Assembly (NCBI GenBank): GCA_029973955.1 | Contig: JARKQJ010000135.1 | Coordinates: forward strand, 23,487-87,486 | Direction of reading: 5' to 3' | DNA length: 64,000 bases | From: Paludibaculum sp. | Lineage (GTDB): Bacteria; Acidobacteriota; Terriglobia; Bryobacterales; Bryobacteraceae | Shown: positions 23,756 through 32,910 of the stretch, one piece after another | Layout of the letters: each line of letters starts with the position of its first letter | Position numbering within the stretch: the first letter of the stretch is position 1 | Notes under the pieces: model-generated | Databases searched by the model: none | Seen by the model: the letters and a program-made list of their open reading frames with translations, nothing else | What the model was told of the DNA's origin: nothing | Position numbers and translations under genes: made by a program

Positions 23756-25651
23756 ATGGAAATCGCGCGGATGTGTGCCGACAATTTGTTGTGGGAATTG
23801 GGTGTGGCAGTACTGAGTTTGGCAATATCGCTTCGTTTCCGTTCTTGGGCGATGCGATTGCCGCTGTTTCTCTCATTTCACATCACACTCGGAGGACTCA
23901 CCGCGGCATTGTTCTCATTCGCCGGTTGGAATACGGCGGCAGCGTATCGCAGCGCGGCGGCAGTCTATCTGCTGGCTGGCGTTGCCATGGGTGAATTCAG
24001 CCCGTTTTGGCGCCGGTTCGTGCGGCACCTGCGGAACTCGCCCGTCATGGTGTCGTGCTGCTTTGGGGGGGGGGGGCTTTTGGCGCTCTCGTTGCGTCCC
24101 TTGGAAGAGGGCGATTCACTGTATAACCTGCACTATGTCACGGGGTGGGTGAAGCATGCTTTCACGCCCTACACTTTTTCCTACAATTACGTTCCCTTTT
24201 GGGACCTTGGGGCAGTGCCAGCCCTGGTGCTGACCAGGAGCGACTACTTCTTCTGGTTCCATGCGCTGCAACCTGTTTTGCTGTTGGCCGCCGGGCTGTG
24301 GCGGATTTCGAGAGAACTGCAGTTGCCATCTCGAATGGCCGGGTGGACTATCGCCGCAGTGTGTACGTTTCCCCATCTGTGGCTTGGACCGAGCGGGGTA
24401 TCGACGAATAAGAACGATATGATTCACGCCGCAGGGTATGCGCTGCTGGCGCTGGTTGCCGCGCGTTGGGCGCGTGGCAAAACAGGGTGGGAAAACGTGG
24501 TTTGTGCCGGAATGGGGGCGATGTTCGTCTCAGTGAAGGGGAGTGGACCCGTGATGCTGATCGCGGCCGCGGTGGCCGTGAGCGTGACGGCGTGGCATTG
24601 GATCAGGCGCAATCCGGGCAAGACGGCTTGGTCGATTGGTGTTATGGCCCTCATCTGGTTCGCCGGCGCCGGGCACTACTATTTGCACAACTACCTGGTC
24701 TATGCGAATCCGGTCTATCCGTACCAGGTGAATCTCGGGCCGCTTCATCTGCCCGGCCGTGCGGATCAAAGCGCCACCTCCATTGCGTATAGCTTGCACG
24801 ACCCGGACGTGTACCGGTTTCTCTTCCTGCCGGAAGGCGGCCTTTCTCCTGCCGGCACGCTGTTTCCCGTGGTGCTGCCGGCGATTCTCGGATGCAGCCT
24901 CGTCTGGGCCCTGGGCGCATTGAAACGCAAACGCTGCGGGGTGGCGCAAGCCTTGGGCATTTTTCAAGTGCTGGCGTGGGCGGTGTACTTTCGCTCTGTT
25001 TACAGCGCCAGCGGCGCCCCGGGGGATTTGGCGTTCCTTCGGAACGACCTGAACAGTACGCGCTACGTCGAAGGTCCCCTTCTGGTTGGGATGCTCAGCC
25101 TCGTCTGGCTGCTTCATCGTTGGAGAGTGCCCCACGGAGTCATTTACGCACTGCTTGCTGTGCAGGCGCTGGGCTGCGCAGCGATTCTCGGGCGCCGCGC
25201 CCCCGACCTTCCGTGGGTGGCCATCGCCTGCTGCGGTGGCGCTCTGGCGTTGAGCGCCGCCTGCTTTCGCGGAAAGATGGCCGCCTTCGTTGCCGCCGCC
25301 GTGGTCATTGCCAGCATGCCTGCCGGTACGTTTCTGGTGGAACGGCGCCGTCCTCTTCTGGCTCAGCAGTTGCAACCTCTCTACTTGCCGCTTTACGATT
25401 TGCCCCCTCGCGAGGTCTTCTATGTCCTGGAAGATGAATTCAGTCCACAGACCTGTTGGCATTGGTTGATGCAAGGCCGCCGGCTGCAGCACAGTTGGGC
25501 ATCCGGAGGACGGGATGTCCTGGCGGCCAGGGTGCGCAAACCCGACTATGTAGCATGGGTACGGCGCTCCCCGGATGAGGCTCCGATGAATCTGCCGGAC
25601 TTCGAAGTGCTGGTGGAGACGCCCCGCGGGCAGCTGTTGAAAAGAAGGTGA
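23756..25651 (+). CDS. Multi-pass membrane protein, GT-C glycosyltransferase-like
   Basis: 631 residues with roughly a dozen hydrophobic helices and a soluble C-terminal tail (about 545-631). The loop after the fourth helix, EEGDSLYNLHYVTGWVKH, resembles the acidic first periplasmic loop of GT-C polyprenyl-phosphate-sugar transferases, but no full family signature is seen. Codons 104-107 are an uninterrupted 12-G tract encoding four glycines. Base composition is visibly less GC-rich, with mixed third positions unlike the neighbours, suggesting acquisition by transfer. It stands alone, with 63 bases before and 73 after. Confidence 0.65.
   Translation: MEIARMCADNLLWELGVAVLSLAISLRFRSWAMRLPLFLSFHITLGGLTAALFSFAGWNTAAAYRSAAAVYLLAGVAMGEFSPFWRRFVRHLRNSPVMVSCCFGGGGLLALSLRPLEEGDSLYNLHYVTGWVKHAFTPYTFSYNYVPFWDLGAVPALVLTRSDYFFWFHALQPVLLLAAGLWRISRELQLPSRMAGWTIAAVCTFPHLWLGPSGVSTNKNDMIHAAGYALLALVAARWARGKTGWENVVCAGMGAMFVSVKGSGPVMLIAAAVAVSVTAWHWIRRNPGKTAWSIGVMALIWFAGAGHYYLHNYLVYANPVYPYQVNLGPLHLPGRADQSATSIAYSLHDPDVYRFLFLPEGGLSPAGTLFPVVLPAILGCSLVWALGALKRKRCGVAQALGIFQVLAWAVYFRSVYSASGAPGDLAFLRNDLNSTRYVEGPLLVGMLSLVWLLHRWRVPHGVIYALLAVQALGCAAILGRRAPDLPWVAIACCGGALALSAACFRGKMAAFVAAAVVIASMPAGTFLVERRRPLLAQQLQPLYLPLYDLPPREVFYVLEDEFSPQTCWHWLMQGRRLQHSWASGGRDVLAARVRKPDYVAWVRRSPDEAPMNLPDFEVLVETPRGQLLKRR
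24065..24076 (+). repeat. 12-base G homopolymer inside a coding sequence
   Basis: Twelve consecutive G residues in frame (four GGG Gly codons) in the membrane-protein gene, between TGCTGCTTT and CTTTTG. Gain or loss of one or two bases would shift the frame about one sixth of the way into the protein. Tracts of this length are classic slipped-strand sites. Confidence 0.95.
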
Positions 25652-25724
25652 ATCCGGCGCGGTCGCTGTAGAGCTTGTTACATTTGCGCCGGAACAGATC
25701 GCGGACGTCGGTGTCTGCAATGGC

Positions 25725-26483
25725 ATGACGGCCGCAATTCTGCTCTGGCTGCTGCTGGCGCCGGGTGACTCCGCCTGGCAGTCGTTCTCCGCCTGGTTCG
25801 CAAGGGAGGGGGTGCCCGGCGCACCGAACGACGTGCTGAAGGCGTACGCGGCGCAGTTGAAGAGCGCCGGCGTGGCGGATGCGGAGGCGCGGGTGGCGGA
25901 GGTCCGCAGCTACATCGCGGCGCATCCGAAGGAAGCTCTGGCGCTGCACTTCGACCGCATCTACACCTGGAAAGACGCGCCATTCACGCGCGAGCCCAGT
26001 GGGTTTGTAAAGAAGATCGCCGCCACGCGCAAGCCCGGCCGCGCGCTGGATATCGCCATGGGGCAGGGGCGGAACTCGATCTGGCTGGCAAAGAACGGCT
26101 GGACGGTGTCGGGCTACGACCTGTCGGAAGAAGCGCTGCGGCAGGCGGCGGCCTTGGCGCGCGAGGCGCGGGTGAGCCTCGACATCAGGCGCTCCACGCA
26201 CGAGGAGTTCGACCTGGGCCGCGAGCAATGGGACCTGATCGTGATGTGCTACGCCTTTACGAACCTGAGCGACGAGGCGTATATGCAGCGGGTCTACGAT
26301 TCACTCAAAGCCGGCGGATTGCTGGTGATCGACGGTTTCGGCGGCGCGCCGCCGACGCAGGTGAACCCGGTGCTGAAGCACCTGATGAACTACCATGTGC
26401 TGTACTTCGAAGACCTGCCGGGCGTAGCGGATTGGGGTGGGAGGACCATGCCGTTGAACCGCATGGCCCTCGAGAAACGGTAG
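25725..26483 (+). CDS. Class I SAM-dependent methyltransferase with an export-like N-terminus
   Basis: 252 residues. The SAM-binding motif I is ALDIAMGQGRNSIWLA, followed by VSGYDLSEEAL (acidic ribose-binding residue) and WDLIVMCYAF, a TehB/UbiE-like class I methyltransferase covering about 85-230. The first 18 residues (MTAAILLWLLLAPGDSAW) form a hydrophobic stretch with a plausible cleavage site but no positive charge. This is odd for an enzyme needing cytoplasmic SAM. A later GTG could give a soluble form. Substrate unknown. Only four bases separate its stop from the convergent xylB stop. Confidence 0.75.
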   Translation: MTAAILLWLLLAPGDSAWQSFSAWFAREGVPGAPNDVLKAYAAQLKSAGVADAEARVAEVRSYIAAHPKEALALHFDRIYTWKDAPFTREPSGFVKKIAATRKPGRALDIAMGQGRNSIWLAKNGWTVSGYDLSEEALRQAAALAREARVSLDIRRSTHEEFDLGREQWDLIVMCYAFTNLSDEAYMQRVYDSLKAGGLLVIDGFGGAPPTQVNPVLKHLMNYHVLYFEDLPGVADWGGRTMPLNRMALEKR

Positions 26484-26487
26484 GCGC

Positions 26488-27984
26488 TCAGCCCATCTGG
26501 TTAATGAGCCCGAAGACGGGCTTGAGCGAGGGGTAGAGCACGGTGTAGAGTTCGTAGCCGCGCTGGTACTGCGCCGCTTCGTGCACGCGGGGCACCTTGG
26601 ATTCGACTTCCTTCACGGCCGCGTCGCAAACCTCTTCCACGCTCTTGTACTCGCCGCAACCGGCCAGCGCCAGCAGCGCGGCGCCGTAGGCGGAGCCGTC
26701 GCTGTTTTCGAGCGTGGTGATGCTGCGGTGGAAGACATCGGCCAGGATCTGGCGCCAGAAGGCGCTCCTGGCGCCGCCGCCGGAAGCGCGCACGGTGTTC
26801 ACTTCCACGTTCATGCCTTCGATGACGCCCAGGCAGTCGCGCAGGCTGTAGCTGACGCCTTCGACGATGGCGCGGATCAGTTCGGGCCGGGCATGCTTGG
26901 CGGTGAGGCCCACCCAGCCGCCGCGGGCGATGGGGTCGAGATGCGGCGTGCGCTCGCCCATCAAATAGGGCAGCCAGTAGAGGCCCTGGGAGAGCGGAGC
27001 GGCCTTTTGTGCCTCGGCTATCAGTGAGTCATATTCGGCGCCGGGGGCGAAGTTGTTGCGGAACCACTGCAGGCTGAGGCCGGCGCCCTGGGTGACGCCC
27101 ATCACGTGCCACTTGCCGCGGACGGCGTGGCAGAAGGTGTGGACGCGGCCTTCGGGGTCGTACTGCGGGCGGTCGAGGTAGGAGAACACGACGCCGGAGG
27201 TGCCGATGGTGCAACTGGCCACGCCCGGCTTGACGATGCCGTTGCCGATGCCGCTGGCGGCCTGGTCGCCGGCGCCGCCCACCACGGGCGTGCCTTCCTT
27301 GAGCCCGGTGGCCTTGGCGGCGGCCTTGCTGATGGCGCCAGTGACGTCAGCGGATTCCTTCAGCTCGGGCAGCAGCGAAGCGTCCAGCTTGAGGCGCTCG
27401 ATCATGGGTTTGGACCAGCGGCGGGTGACCACGTCCAGCAGGCCCGTGCCGGAGGCGTCGCTCACTTCTGTGGCGTGGACGCCGGTGAGCATGAAGCGCA
27501 CGTAGTCCTTGGGCAGCAGGAACTTTTTGGCCTTTTCGAAATTGGCGGGCTCGTTGTCGCGCACCCACAGCAGTTTGGGTAGCGTGAAGCCGGTGAGCAT
27601 GGGATTGGCCGTATGAGCCACCACGTTGTTCCTGCCCACGGCGGCGTTGATGGAGTCCACCTGCGCCTGGCTGCGCTGGTCGCACCAGATGAGCGAGGGG
27701 CGCACCACGTTGTTGTCGGCGTCGAGCAGCACCAGGCCGTGCATCTGCCCGGAGAGGCCCACCGCGTTCACCTGATCGCCCTTCACGCCGGCCTGTTTGA
27801 GCACGCCCTGGATGGCCTTCTGCGCGGCGTCCCACCAGTTCTCGGGACGCTGCTCGGCCCACAGGGGCCGCTCCATGGTGATGTCGTCGTGCGGCGCGGT
27901 GAAGCCGGCAGCCACCTTGCCCTGTGCGTCCACCAGCAGCGCTCTGCTGCCGCCGGTTCCGATGTCGATGCCAAGCCAATACAT
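26488..27984 (-). CDS. xylB: Xylulokinase (FGGY family)
   Basis: 498 residues, the usual length. FGGY kinase features: the N-terminal phosphate loop GIDIGTGGSRALLVD, the xylulokinase GLSGQMHGLVLLD, catalytic Asp region VVGGAGDQAASGIGNG, and the C-terminal adenosine motif RASGGGARSAFWRQI. It phosphorylates D-xylulose to xylulose 5-phosphate, feeding the pentose phosphate pathway. Its start is only five bases after the stop of the upstream ROK kinase, so the two form an operon. No xylose isomerase xylA lies nearby. Confidence 0.94.
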   Translation of the reverse strand: MYWLGIDIGTGGSRALLVDAQGKVAAGFTAPHDDITMERPLWAEQRPENWWDAAQKAIQGVLKQAGVKGDQVNAVGLSGQMHGLVLLDADNNVVRPSLIWCDQRSQAQVDSINAAVGRNNVVAHTANPMLTGFTLPKLLWVRDNEPANFEKAKKFLLPKDYVRFMLTGVHATEVSDASGTGLLDVVTRRWSKPMIERLKLDASLLPELKESADVTGAISKAAAKATGLKEGTPVVGGAGDQAASGIGNGIVKPGVASCTIGTSGVVFSYLDRPQYDPEGRVHTFCHAVRGKWHVMGVTQGAGLSLQWFRNNFAPGAEYDSLIAEAQKAAPLSQGLYWLPYLMGERTPHLDPIARGGWVGLTAKHARPELIRAIVEGVSYSLRDCLGVIEGMNVEVNTVRASGGGARSAFWRQILADVFHRSITTLENSDGSAYGAALLALAGCGEYKSVEEVCDAAVKEVESKVPRVHEAAQYQRGYELYTVLYPSLKPVFGLINQMG

Positions 27985-27989
27985 ATGTC

Positions 27990-28961
27990 CTAATTCTCCT
28001 CAATTTCGAGGTGGTGCGGCAAAAGCGTGTGGCCCGCCAGCGGCAAGTAGGCCGCTCCGAACAGGCCCGCTTCGTTGCCGAGCACCGCCCTTTCGATTCT
28101 CGTTTTCGAATTGCGGAACGTGAAGCTGCGGCGCTTCACCTCATCGAGCATCGCCGGCGCGAAGAGATCCCAGGCCGGCAGCGGGCCGCCGCTGAGCAGA
28201 TAGAGCGGCGCATTGAATACGTTCACCAGGTTGGCAATCGCGATGCCCAGGGCCTCGCCCATCTTTTCGAAGATCCTGATCGCCCGCCACTGGCGGTCGC
28301 CAGTCTCCTCCGTGGCGATGCGGAAGACCTCGCGGGCCGGCACGCTTTCGCCGAGTTGCATGAGGCGGGCCATGGCTGTAATGGCGGTTGCCGAGGCGTG
28401 CTTTTCCAGGCAGCCCTCGTTGCCGCAGCCGCAGGGGTTGCCGCCCGGATAGACGGTCATGTGGCCGAACTCGCCGGCCATGCCGATGGAGCCGTGGAAG
28501 ATCTTGCCATTGAGGATGACGCCGCCGCCGATGCCGGTGCCCAGCGTGAGGAGCACGAGGTCGTCCACCTCGCGGCCGGCGCCCAGCCAGCGTTCGCCCA
28601 TGGCCGCGGCATTGGCATCGTTTTCCAGAATCACGGGCTTGCCCAGCAGGCGGTTCATCTCGTCGCGGATGGGGAAGCGGTCAAACTGCGGCAGGTTGTT
28701 GGAGCCGACAATGAAGCCGCGCTTCATGTCGATGAAGCCGGGTACGGCCACGCCCACTCCTGCCAGGTCGCCCCCGCCGCAGGCGTCGTCGAGCTTCCGG
28801 ATGGCATTGACCATGTCTTTGATGACGGCATCGCGGCCGGCGCTGAGGTTCGTGTCGCCGCTGATCTTGCCCAGGACGCGCGCGTCGTCAGAGACTGCCA
28901 CCGCCCTCAAATTGGTGCCTCCGAGATCGACACCAACCGAATATTTCCGCGGCGAAGGCAT
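27990..28961 (-). CDS. ROK-family sugar kinase, glucokinase-like
   Basis: 323 residues from the ATG giving MPSPRKYSVGVDLGG; the track start at TTG six codons upstream is less likely. Features are the ATP-binding GVDLGGTNLRAVAVS, catalytic ENDANAAAMGE, and the ROK zinc motif CGCGNEGCLEKHAS. There is no N-terminal helix-turn-helix, so it is a kinase and not a ROK repressor. It probably converts glucose to glucose 6-phosphate, though N-acetylated sugars are possible. It is co-transcribed with xylB and divergent from the Tat isomerase across 80 bases. Confidence 0.9.
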   Translation of the reverse strand: MPSPRKYSVGVDLGGTNLRAVAVSDDARVLGKISGDTNLSAGRDAVIKDMVNAIRKLDDACGGGDLAGVGVAVPGFIDMKRGFIVGSNNLPQFDRFPIRDEMNRLLGKPVILENDANAAAMGERWLGAGREVDDLVLLTLGTGIGGGVILNGKIFHGSIGMAGEFGHMTVYPGGNPCGCGNEGCLEKHASATAITAMARLMQLGESVPAREVFRIATEETGDRQWRAIRIFEKMGEALGIAIANLVNVFNAPLYLLSGGPLPAWDLFAPAMLDEVKRRSFTFRNSKTRIERAVLGNEAGLFGAAYLPLAGHTLLPHHLEIEEN

Positions 28962-29041
28962 GCAGCCGCATGATAACAAAATCGGTAGCAGGGCTCGTTT
29001 CCATGCGCGCGCCGGAGCGTTATATAGTGGGGCAGATCACC

Positions 29042-29992
29042 ATGTCTTTCCTCACCGAGTCTTTCCCCACCGGCCGACGAGATTTTCTGAAGGGCGCGGC
29101 CGGCCTCTGCGCCGCCGCCGCCGCCAGCCCCGCACTGGAAGCCGCCAAGATCGCTTCAAACTGGAAGAAGCAGATCGGCCTCGAACTCTACACCGTGCGC
29201 CGCCTGCTGAAGCCCGACACCTATGACGGCATCCTGGCCAAGCTGGCCTCCTACGGCTACACCGAAGTGGAGCCGGCCGATCCCTACAACAACATGGAGC
29301 CGGCGGCCTACAAGGCCATGCTCGACAAGCACGGCATTAAGATGTTCAGCACCCATGCCGACGCCACCGAAGGCCCGGGCCTCGAAAAGGAACTCGAAGG
29401 CCAGGCCCTCATGGGCATCAAGTACACCGCCGTGCGCGCGCCGCGCCCGGCCGCCGGCCAGGCGCCGGCTCCGCGAACGCCCATGACGGTGGAGAGCGTG
29501 AAGAAGTCCGCCGCCCGCATGAACAGCATGGGCGCCATCCTCAAGAAGTTCGGCATGAAGTACTACATCCACAACCATGCCGGCGAGTTCGAGGTGCTGG
29601 ACGACGGCAAGACCACGCAGTACGACATCCTGCTGGCGGAGACCGATCCGAAGCTGGTCACCATGCAGCTCGATATCGGCTGGGCCTACATGGCCGGGCA
29701 GGACGTCCTCGCCATGTTCAAGAAGCACCCCGGCCGGTTTGAACTGTGGCACGTGAAGGACGCCAAGTACAAGCAGGCCGATCCCTCGCTGAAGCCGAAC
29801 GCCCGGGCGCGCGCGTCGAAGATCGTCACCATGGGCGAGGGCGACATCGACTACAAGGCCGTCTTCGCCGCCGCCAAGCAGGCCGGCCTGAAGCACTACG
29901 TCATCGAGCAGGACACCGCCGGCGAAGGCGGGCGCGATCCGATGGAAGACTGCCGCATCGCCTGCGAGAACCTGAAGAAGATCATCGGTTAG
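29042..29992 (+). CDS. Tat-exported sugar phosphate isomerase/epimerase-like TIM-barrel protein
   Basis: 316 residues from the ATG giving MSFLTESFPTGRRDFLKGAAG, a textbook twin-arginine signal; the ORF-track start 24 codons upstream hides it. The mature TIM barrel carries LELYTVRRLL, YTEVEPADPY, YYIHNHAGEFE, QLDIGWAYMAG and ELWHVKDAKY. These are the metal-site Glu/Asp/His positions of xylose-isomerase-like enzymes. The substrate is unknown. A TATAGT -10-like hexamer lies just upstream (29023-29028), without a convincing -35 at normal spacing. It ends nine bases before the convergent permease stop. Confidence 0.84.
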   Translation: MSFLTESFPTGRRDFLKGAAGLCAAAAASPALEAAKIASNWKKQIGLELYTVRRLLKPDTYDGILAKLASYGYTEVEPADPYNNMEPAAYKAMLDKHGIKMFSTHADATEGPGLEKELEGQALMGIKYTAVRAPRPAAGQAPAPRTPMTVESVKKSAARMNSMGAILKKFGMKYYIHNHAGEFEVLDDGKTTQYDILLAETDPKLVTMQLDIGWAYMAGQDVLAMFKKHPGRFELWHVKDAKYKQADPSLKPNARARASKIVTMGEGDIDYKAVFAAAKQAGLKHYVIEQDTAGEGGRDPMEDCRIACENLKKIIG

Positions 29993-30001
29993 TGCAGCCT
30001 G

Positions 30002-31087
30002 CTACTCGGCGGATGGGTCCAGGTGGATCCATTCGTTGAGCAGGGTGTGCGTGACGGCCAGCACCACCGGGCCGATGAAGATGCCCATGATGCCCATGCT
30101 GATCATGCCGCCGATGACGCCGGCGATGATCAGCAGGAGGGGCAGGTCCGCGCCCTTCCTGATGAGCACCGGCCGCAGGAAGTTGTCCATCGTGCCGCTC
30201 ACCAGCGCGAACACGACAAGCAGGGTGCCGCCGAATGCGTCGCCGGTCTGGTACTTCCAGACCACGGCGGGAATCATGATCAGCATGGGGCCGAGCTGCG
30301 CCAGGCAGAGCACCAGGATGGCGGAAGTCAGCAGCGCCATGCCGGGCACGGCAGCCAGCATCAGGCCGATGCCCGCCACCACGCTCTGTGAAACCGCCGT
30401 CACCACTACGCCCATGGCCACGCCGCGGATGGCGCCCGCGGCCAGCACCGCCGCGCGGTCTCCGCGATCGCCGGCCAGCCGGTGGGTGAACCGCCGCACT
30501 CCGGCCGCGGCCGTCTCTCCATTCACGTAGAGGATCGCCGAAATGATGACGATCAGCAGGAACTGCAGCACCATGCCGCCCAGCCCGCCCACTTTGCCGG
30601 CGAACCACTCCAGGATCCGCCCCGCATAGGGCTTGAGCTTGCCGGCCAGGCCGTCCGGTCCCGCCTCAGTCATAACCTTCCACGCGTTCGCAGCCTTTGG
30701 GCCCACCACGGGCAGGCCTTCCACCCACCCCGGCGGCTGAGGCAGCACCAGCTTTTCGGGCGCCTTGGCCCAGCCGACGATCTCATCCATATGGCTTACC
30801 AGCGCGCCCACCGCCACCCCCAGGGGAATGATCAGGACCATCAGCAGCGCCAGCGTCATCACGGTTGCCGCCAAACCGCGCCTGCCCCACAGCCGCGCCT
30901 GTAGTCCCAGCATCACCGGCCAGGTGGAGATCACCACCATCGTGGCCCACAGCAGCGCCGAGAGAAACGGCAGCATGATCCAGAACGACGCGGCCATCAG
31001 AGCCAGCAGAAACAGAATGCTGAGCACTGTCTTGGTTAAATCGTGGGGCTTCAGTTGCGGAGACACTTGATTTTCCTCTCCATCCAT
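30002..31087 (-). CDS. AI-2E family (PerM/UPF0118) membrane permease
   Basis: 361 residues from the ATG giving MDGEENQVSPQ, 14 bases after the porin stop; the track start lies inside the porin gene. The eight-helix layout of the family is visible, with a large loop between helices (about 100-185) and the conserved C-terminal GTMDNFLRPVLI and GIFIGPVVLAV. Members export autoinducer-2 or act as Na+/H+ antiporters, so the name does not prove a quorum-sensing role. Probably co-transcribed with the porin. Confidence 0.87.
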   Translation of the reverse strand: MDGEENQVSPQLKPHDLTKTVLSILFLLALMAASFWIMLPFLSALLWATMVVISTWPVMLGLQARLWGRRGLAATVMTLALLMVLIIPLGVAVGALVSHMDEIVGWAKAPEKLVLPQPPGWVEGLPVVGPKAANAWKVMTEAGPDGLAGKLKPYAGRILEWFAGKVGGLGGMVLQFLLIVIISAILYVNGETAAAGVRRFTHRLAGDRGDRAAVLAAGAIRGVAMGVVVTAVSQSVVAGIGLMLAAVPGMALLTSAILVLCLAQLGPMLIMIPAVVWKYQTGDAFGGTLLVVFALVSGTMDNFLRPVLIRKGADLPLLLIIAGVIGGMISMGIMGIFIGPVVLAVTHTLLNEWIHLDPSAE

Positions 31088-31101
31088 AATAGGGGCAGAA
31101 A

Positions 31102-32352
31102 TCACCACGCGCCTTGCCGGCCGCCGAACCACCACAGGACGCCGAGCGTGACGGTGTCCTGCGCCTTGTCCGGCTGGTTTGCGCTGGCTGTGGGGAAATA
31201 GTTGACGTTGGAGAAGTCGCGCCGGTATTCCAGGCGTGTTTCAAAGCCTTCTCCGAAGCGGAAGCCGAGCGTTGAGGTGAGATCGTTCACCTTTTGCGCC
31301 GTGCCGGTGAAGTAGCCCGCCACGTCGTTGAGCCGCACAAAGCGCTGGCCGAAGTAGAGCCGCGGCGTGAGCTGGTAGCGCAGCCAGGCGCCGCCGGCCG
31401 AGACGCGCCGAGGGGCGGCGCCGGGCTCTACGCGGTGGATCACCGCATCGAGTTCGCCGGCCAGCGTGAGGCGGCCGCGCGTCCAGGCGGCGTAGGTGTT
31501 CACGATGTGCGTGAGGCCCTTGGCGGGCTGGCGGTCTTCGCGGCCAACGTAGTATTGCAGCGTCCACGACAGGCCCTGCGCCGGCGAGAGCACCACCTGC
31601 GCGAGCTGCGATTTTCCTGTGTTGAAATCCTCCGTCTGATTGGCGCCGTTCACCAGCCAGTAGCCCAGTGTCAGTTTGTCGTTCACCGGATAACTGGTGC
31701 GCACGCCCATGTGGTAGAAGGGCAGCAGGCTGAAGAGGTAGCCGCGCGAGTAGTTGACCTGGTCCTTGGTGTAGTTGCCCTCATAGCCGAGCGAGCTGGC
31801 GAACTTGCCGAAGTCCACGGTGAGGCCGCGGCCCAAGGGGGCCACGTAAGTCCCGTAGGCCTGATATACGGGGCGGTACACGTCGGGCCGCGGCTCACTC
31901 AGCGGGCTGCCTTGCAGAGTCTCGGTGGCCTGGCCGTACATGAGGTCCAGACGGTAGCCCCAGCGGCGGCCATGGGCGGTGTCGGGCGCCTTCTCCAGCA
32001 TGAGGCCGGTCTGGTTCAGGCCGAAGCCGTTGGAGGTGACGTCGAAGGCGCGCAGGGCGTTCGTGCCGTTCCAGGGCCGGCTGGTGTTCCAGCCGAAATA
32101 GGAATCGACAAAGACGTTCACCGTGCCTAGGGGTGTTTCGCCGGCGGGCGGAGCCTTGGGCTCCGTCAGGTTCCGCGCGGCTGCGGTCGCCGGGTCCGGC
32201 GCGGGCGCACTGCGCGCCTCCAGCGCCGCCACGCGCTCCTCCAGTCTGGCGATCCGTTCCAGCAGCAGCTTCTCGCGCGGCGTCAAACCCGCTTCCTGCG
32301 CGCGGCACAACAGGCCCGCGGCCAGCAGCAACATGGCGGCTCTTGGCGGCAT
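31102..32352 (-). CDS. Outer-membrane beta-barrel porin (bbp2/OmpL-like)
   Basis: 416 residues from the ATG preceded by AAGGAG (MPPRAAMLLLAAGLLCRAQ); the track start ten codons upstream lacks such a site. A signal peptide is followed by a short coiled coil (EKLLLERIARLEERVAALEA), as in trimeric porins. The barrel begins NVFVDSYFGWNTSRP, with FGLNQTGLMLEK, VDFGKFASSLGYE and YSRGYLFSLLPFYHMGVR, typical of the OmpL-like beta-barrel-porin-2 family. The C-terminus ends in Trp after GGRQGAW rather than Phe. A passive channel for small solutes. Confidence 0.86.
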   Translation of the reverse strand: MPPRAAMLLLAAGLLCRAQEAGLTPREKLLLERIARLEERVAALEARSAPAPDPATAAARNLTEPKAPPAGETPLGTVNVFVDSYFGWNTSRPWNGTNALRAFDVTSNGFGLNQTGLMLEKAPDTAHGRRWGYRLDLMYGQATETLQGSPLSEPRPDVYRPVYQAYGTYVAPLGRGLTVDFGKFASSLGYEGNYTKDQVNYSRGYLFSLLPFYHMGVRTSYPVNDKLTLGYWLVNGANQTEDFNTGKSQLAQVVLSPAQGLSWTLQYYVGREDRQPAKGLTHIVNTYAAWTRGRLTLAGELDAVIHRVEPGAAPRRVSAGGAWLRYQLTPRLYFGQRFVRLNDVAGYFTGTAQKVNDLTSTLGFRFGEGFETRLEYRRDFSNVNYFPTASANQPDKAQDTVTLGVLWWFGGRQGAW

Positions 32353-32436
32353 GGTTCCGGCTCCTTTCGGCGCTGGAACCAAGTCTATGCCCGCTCACTT
32401 CCACGCGCCTCCCCCATCTGCTATATCGTGGACGGC

Positions 32437-32910
32437 ATGGAATCTTCCGGCGACTCCGGCACGCTGCATTTCCGCCTCGCCGCGGGCGACGACTTTGAAT
32501 GGGCCGCGCAGCTCATGGCCTCCATGGACCCCTGGCGCAAGCTCGGCCGCGACTTCCATCAGCGGCTCTCCCTGTGCCGCCACCCCGAGTACACGCTGCT
32601 CATCGCGGAAACCGCCGCGGGCCGGCTTGCCTGTGCCCTGATGCACCAGCGCGGCGTGGCCGGATCGCCCTACCTCGCCTCGCTGGCAGTCCTGCCCGAA
32701 CACCAGGCGCGCGGCGTCGGTTCGGCGTTCCTCGAATTCTGCGAATCCTACTTCGAGAACGCGCGCTTCTTCTTCCTCTGTGTCGGCTCGTTCAACCCGC
32801 GCGCCCGCGCACTCTATGAGCGCAAGGGCTACACGCTGCTCGGCGAGCTGCCGGACTACGCCATGAAAGGCGCCTCGGAGTTCCTCTACGTCAAGCGCGT
32901 GGCGCCGTAA
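32437..32910 (+). CDS. GNAT-family N-acetyltransferase
   Basis: 157 residues if started at the ATG (MESSGDSG); a GTG three codons upstream is the track start. Neither has a clear ribosome site. The GNAT acetyl-CoA loop is LAVLPEHQARGVGSAFLE (R/Q-x2-G-x-G/A type), preceded by the beta-4 strand. RARALYERKGYTLLGEL is the conserved C-terminal Tyr region. Possible substrates range from protein N-termini to small amines and cannot be told. The TAA abuts the stop of the next, convergent gene. Confidence 0.88.
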   Translation: MESSGDSGTLHFRLAAGDDFEWAAQLMASMDPWRKLGRDFHQRLSLCRHPEYTLLIAETAAGRLACALMHQRGVAGSPYLASLAVLPEHQARGVGSAFLEFCESYFENARFFFLCVGSFNPRARALYERKGYTLLGELPDYAMKGASEFLYVKRVAP

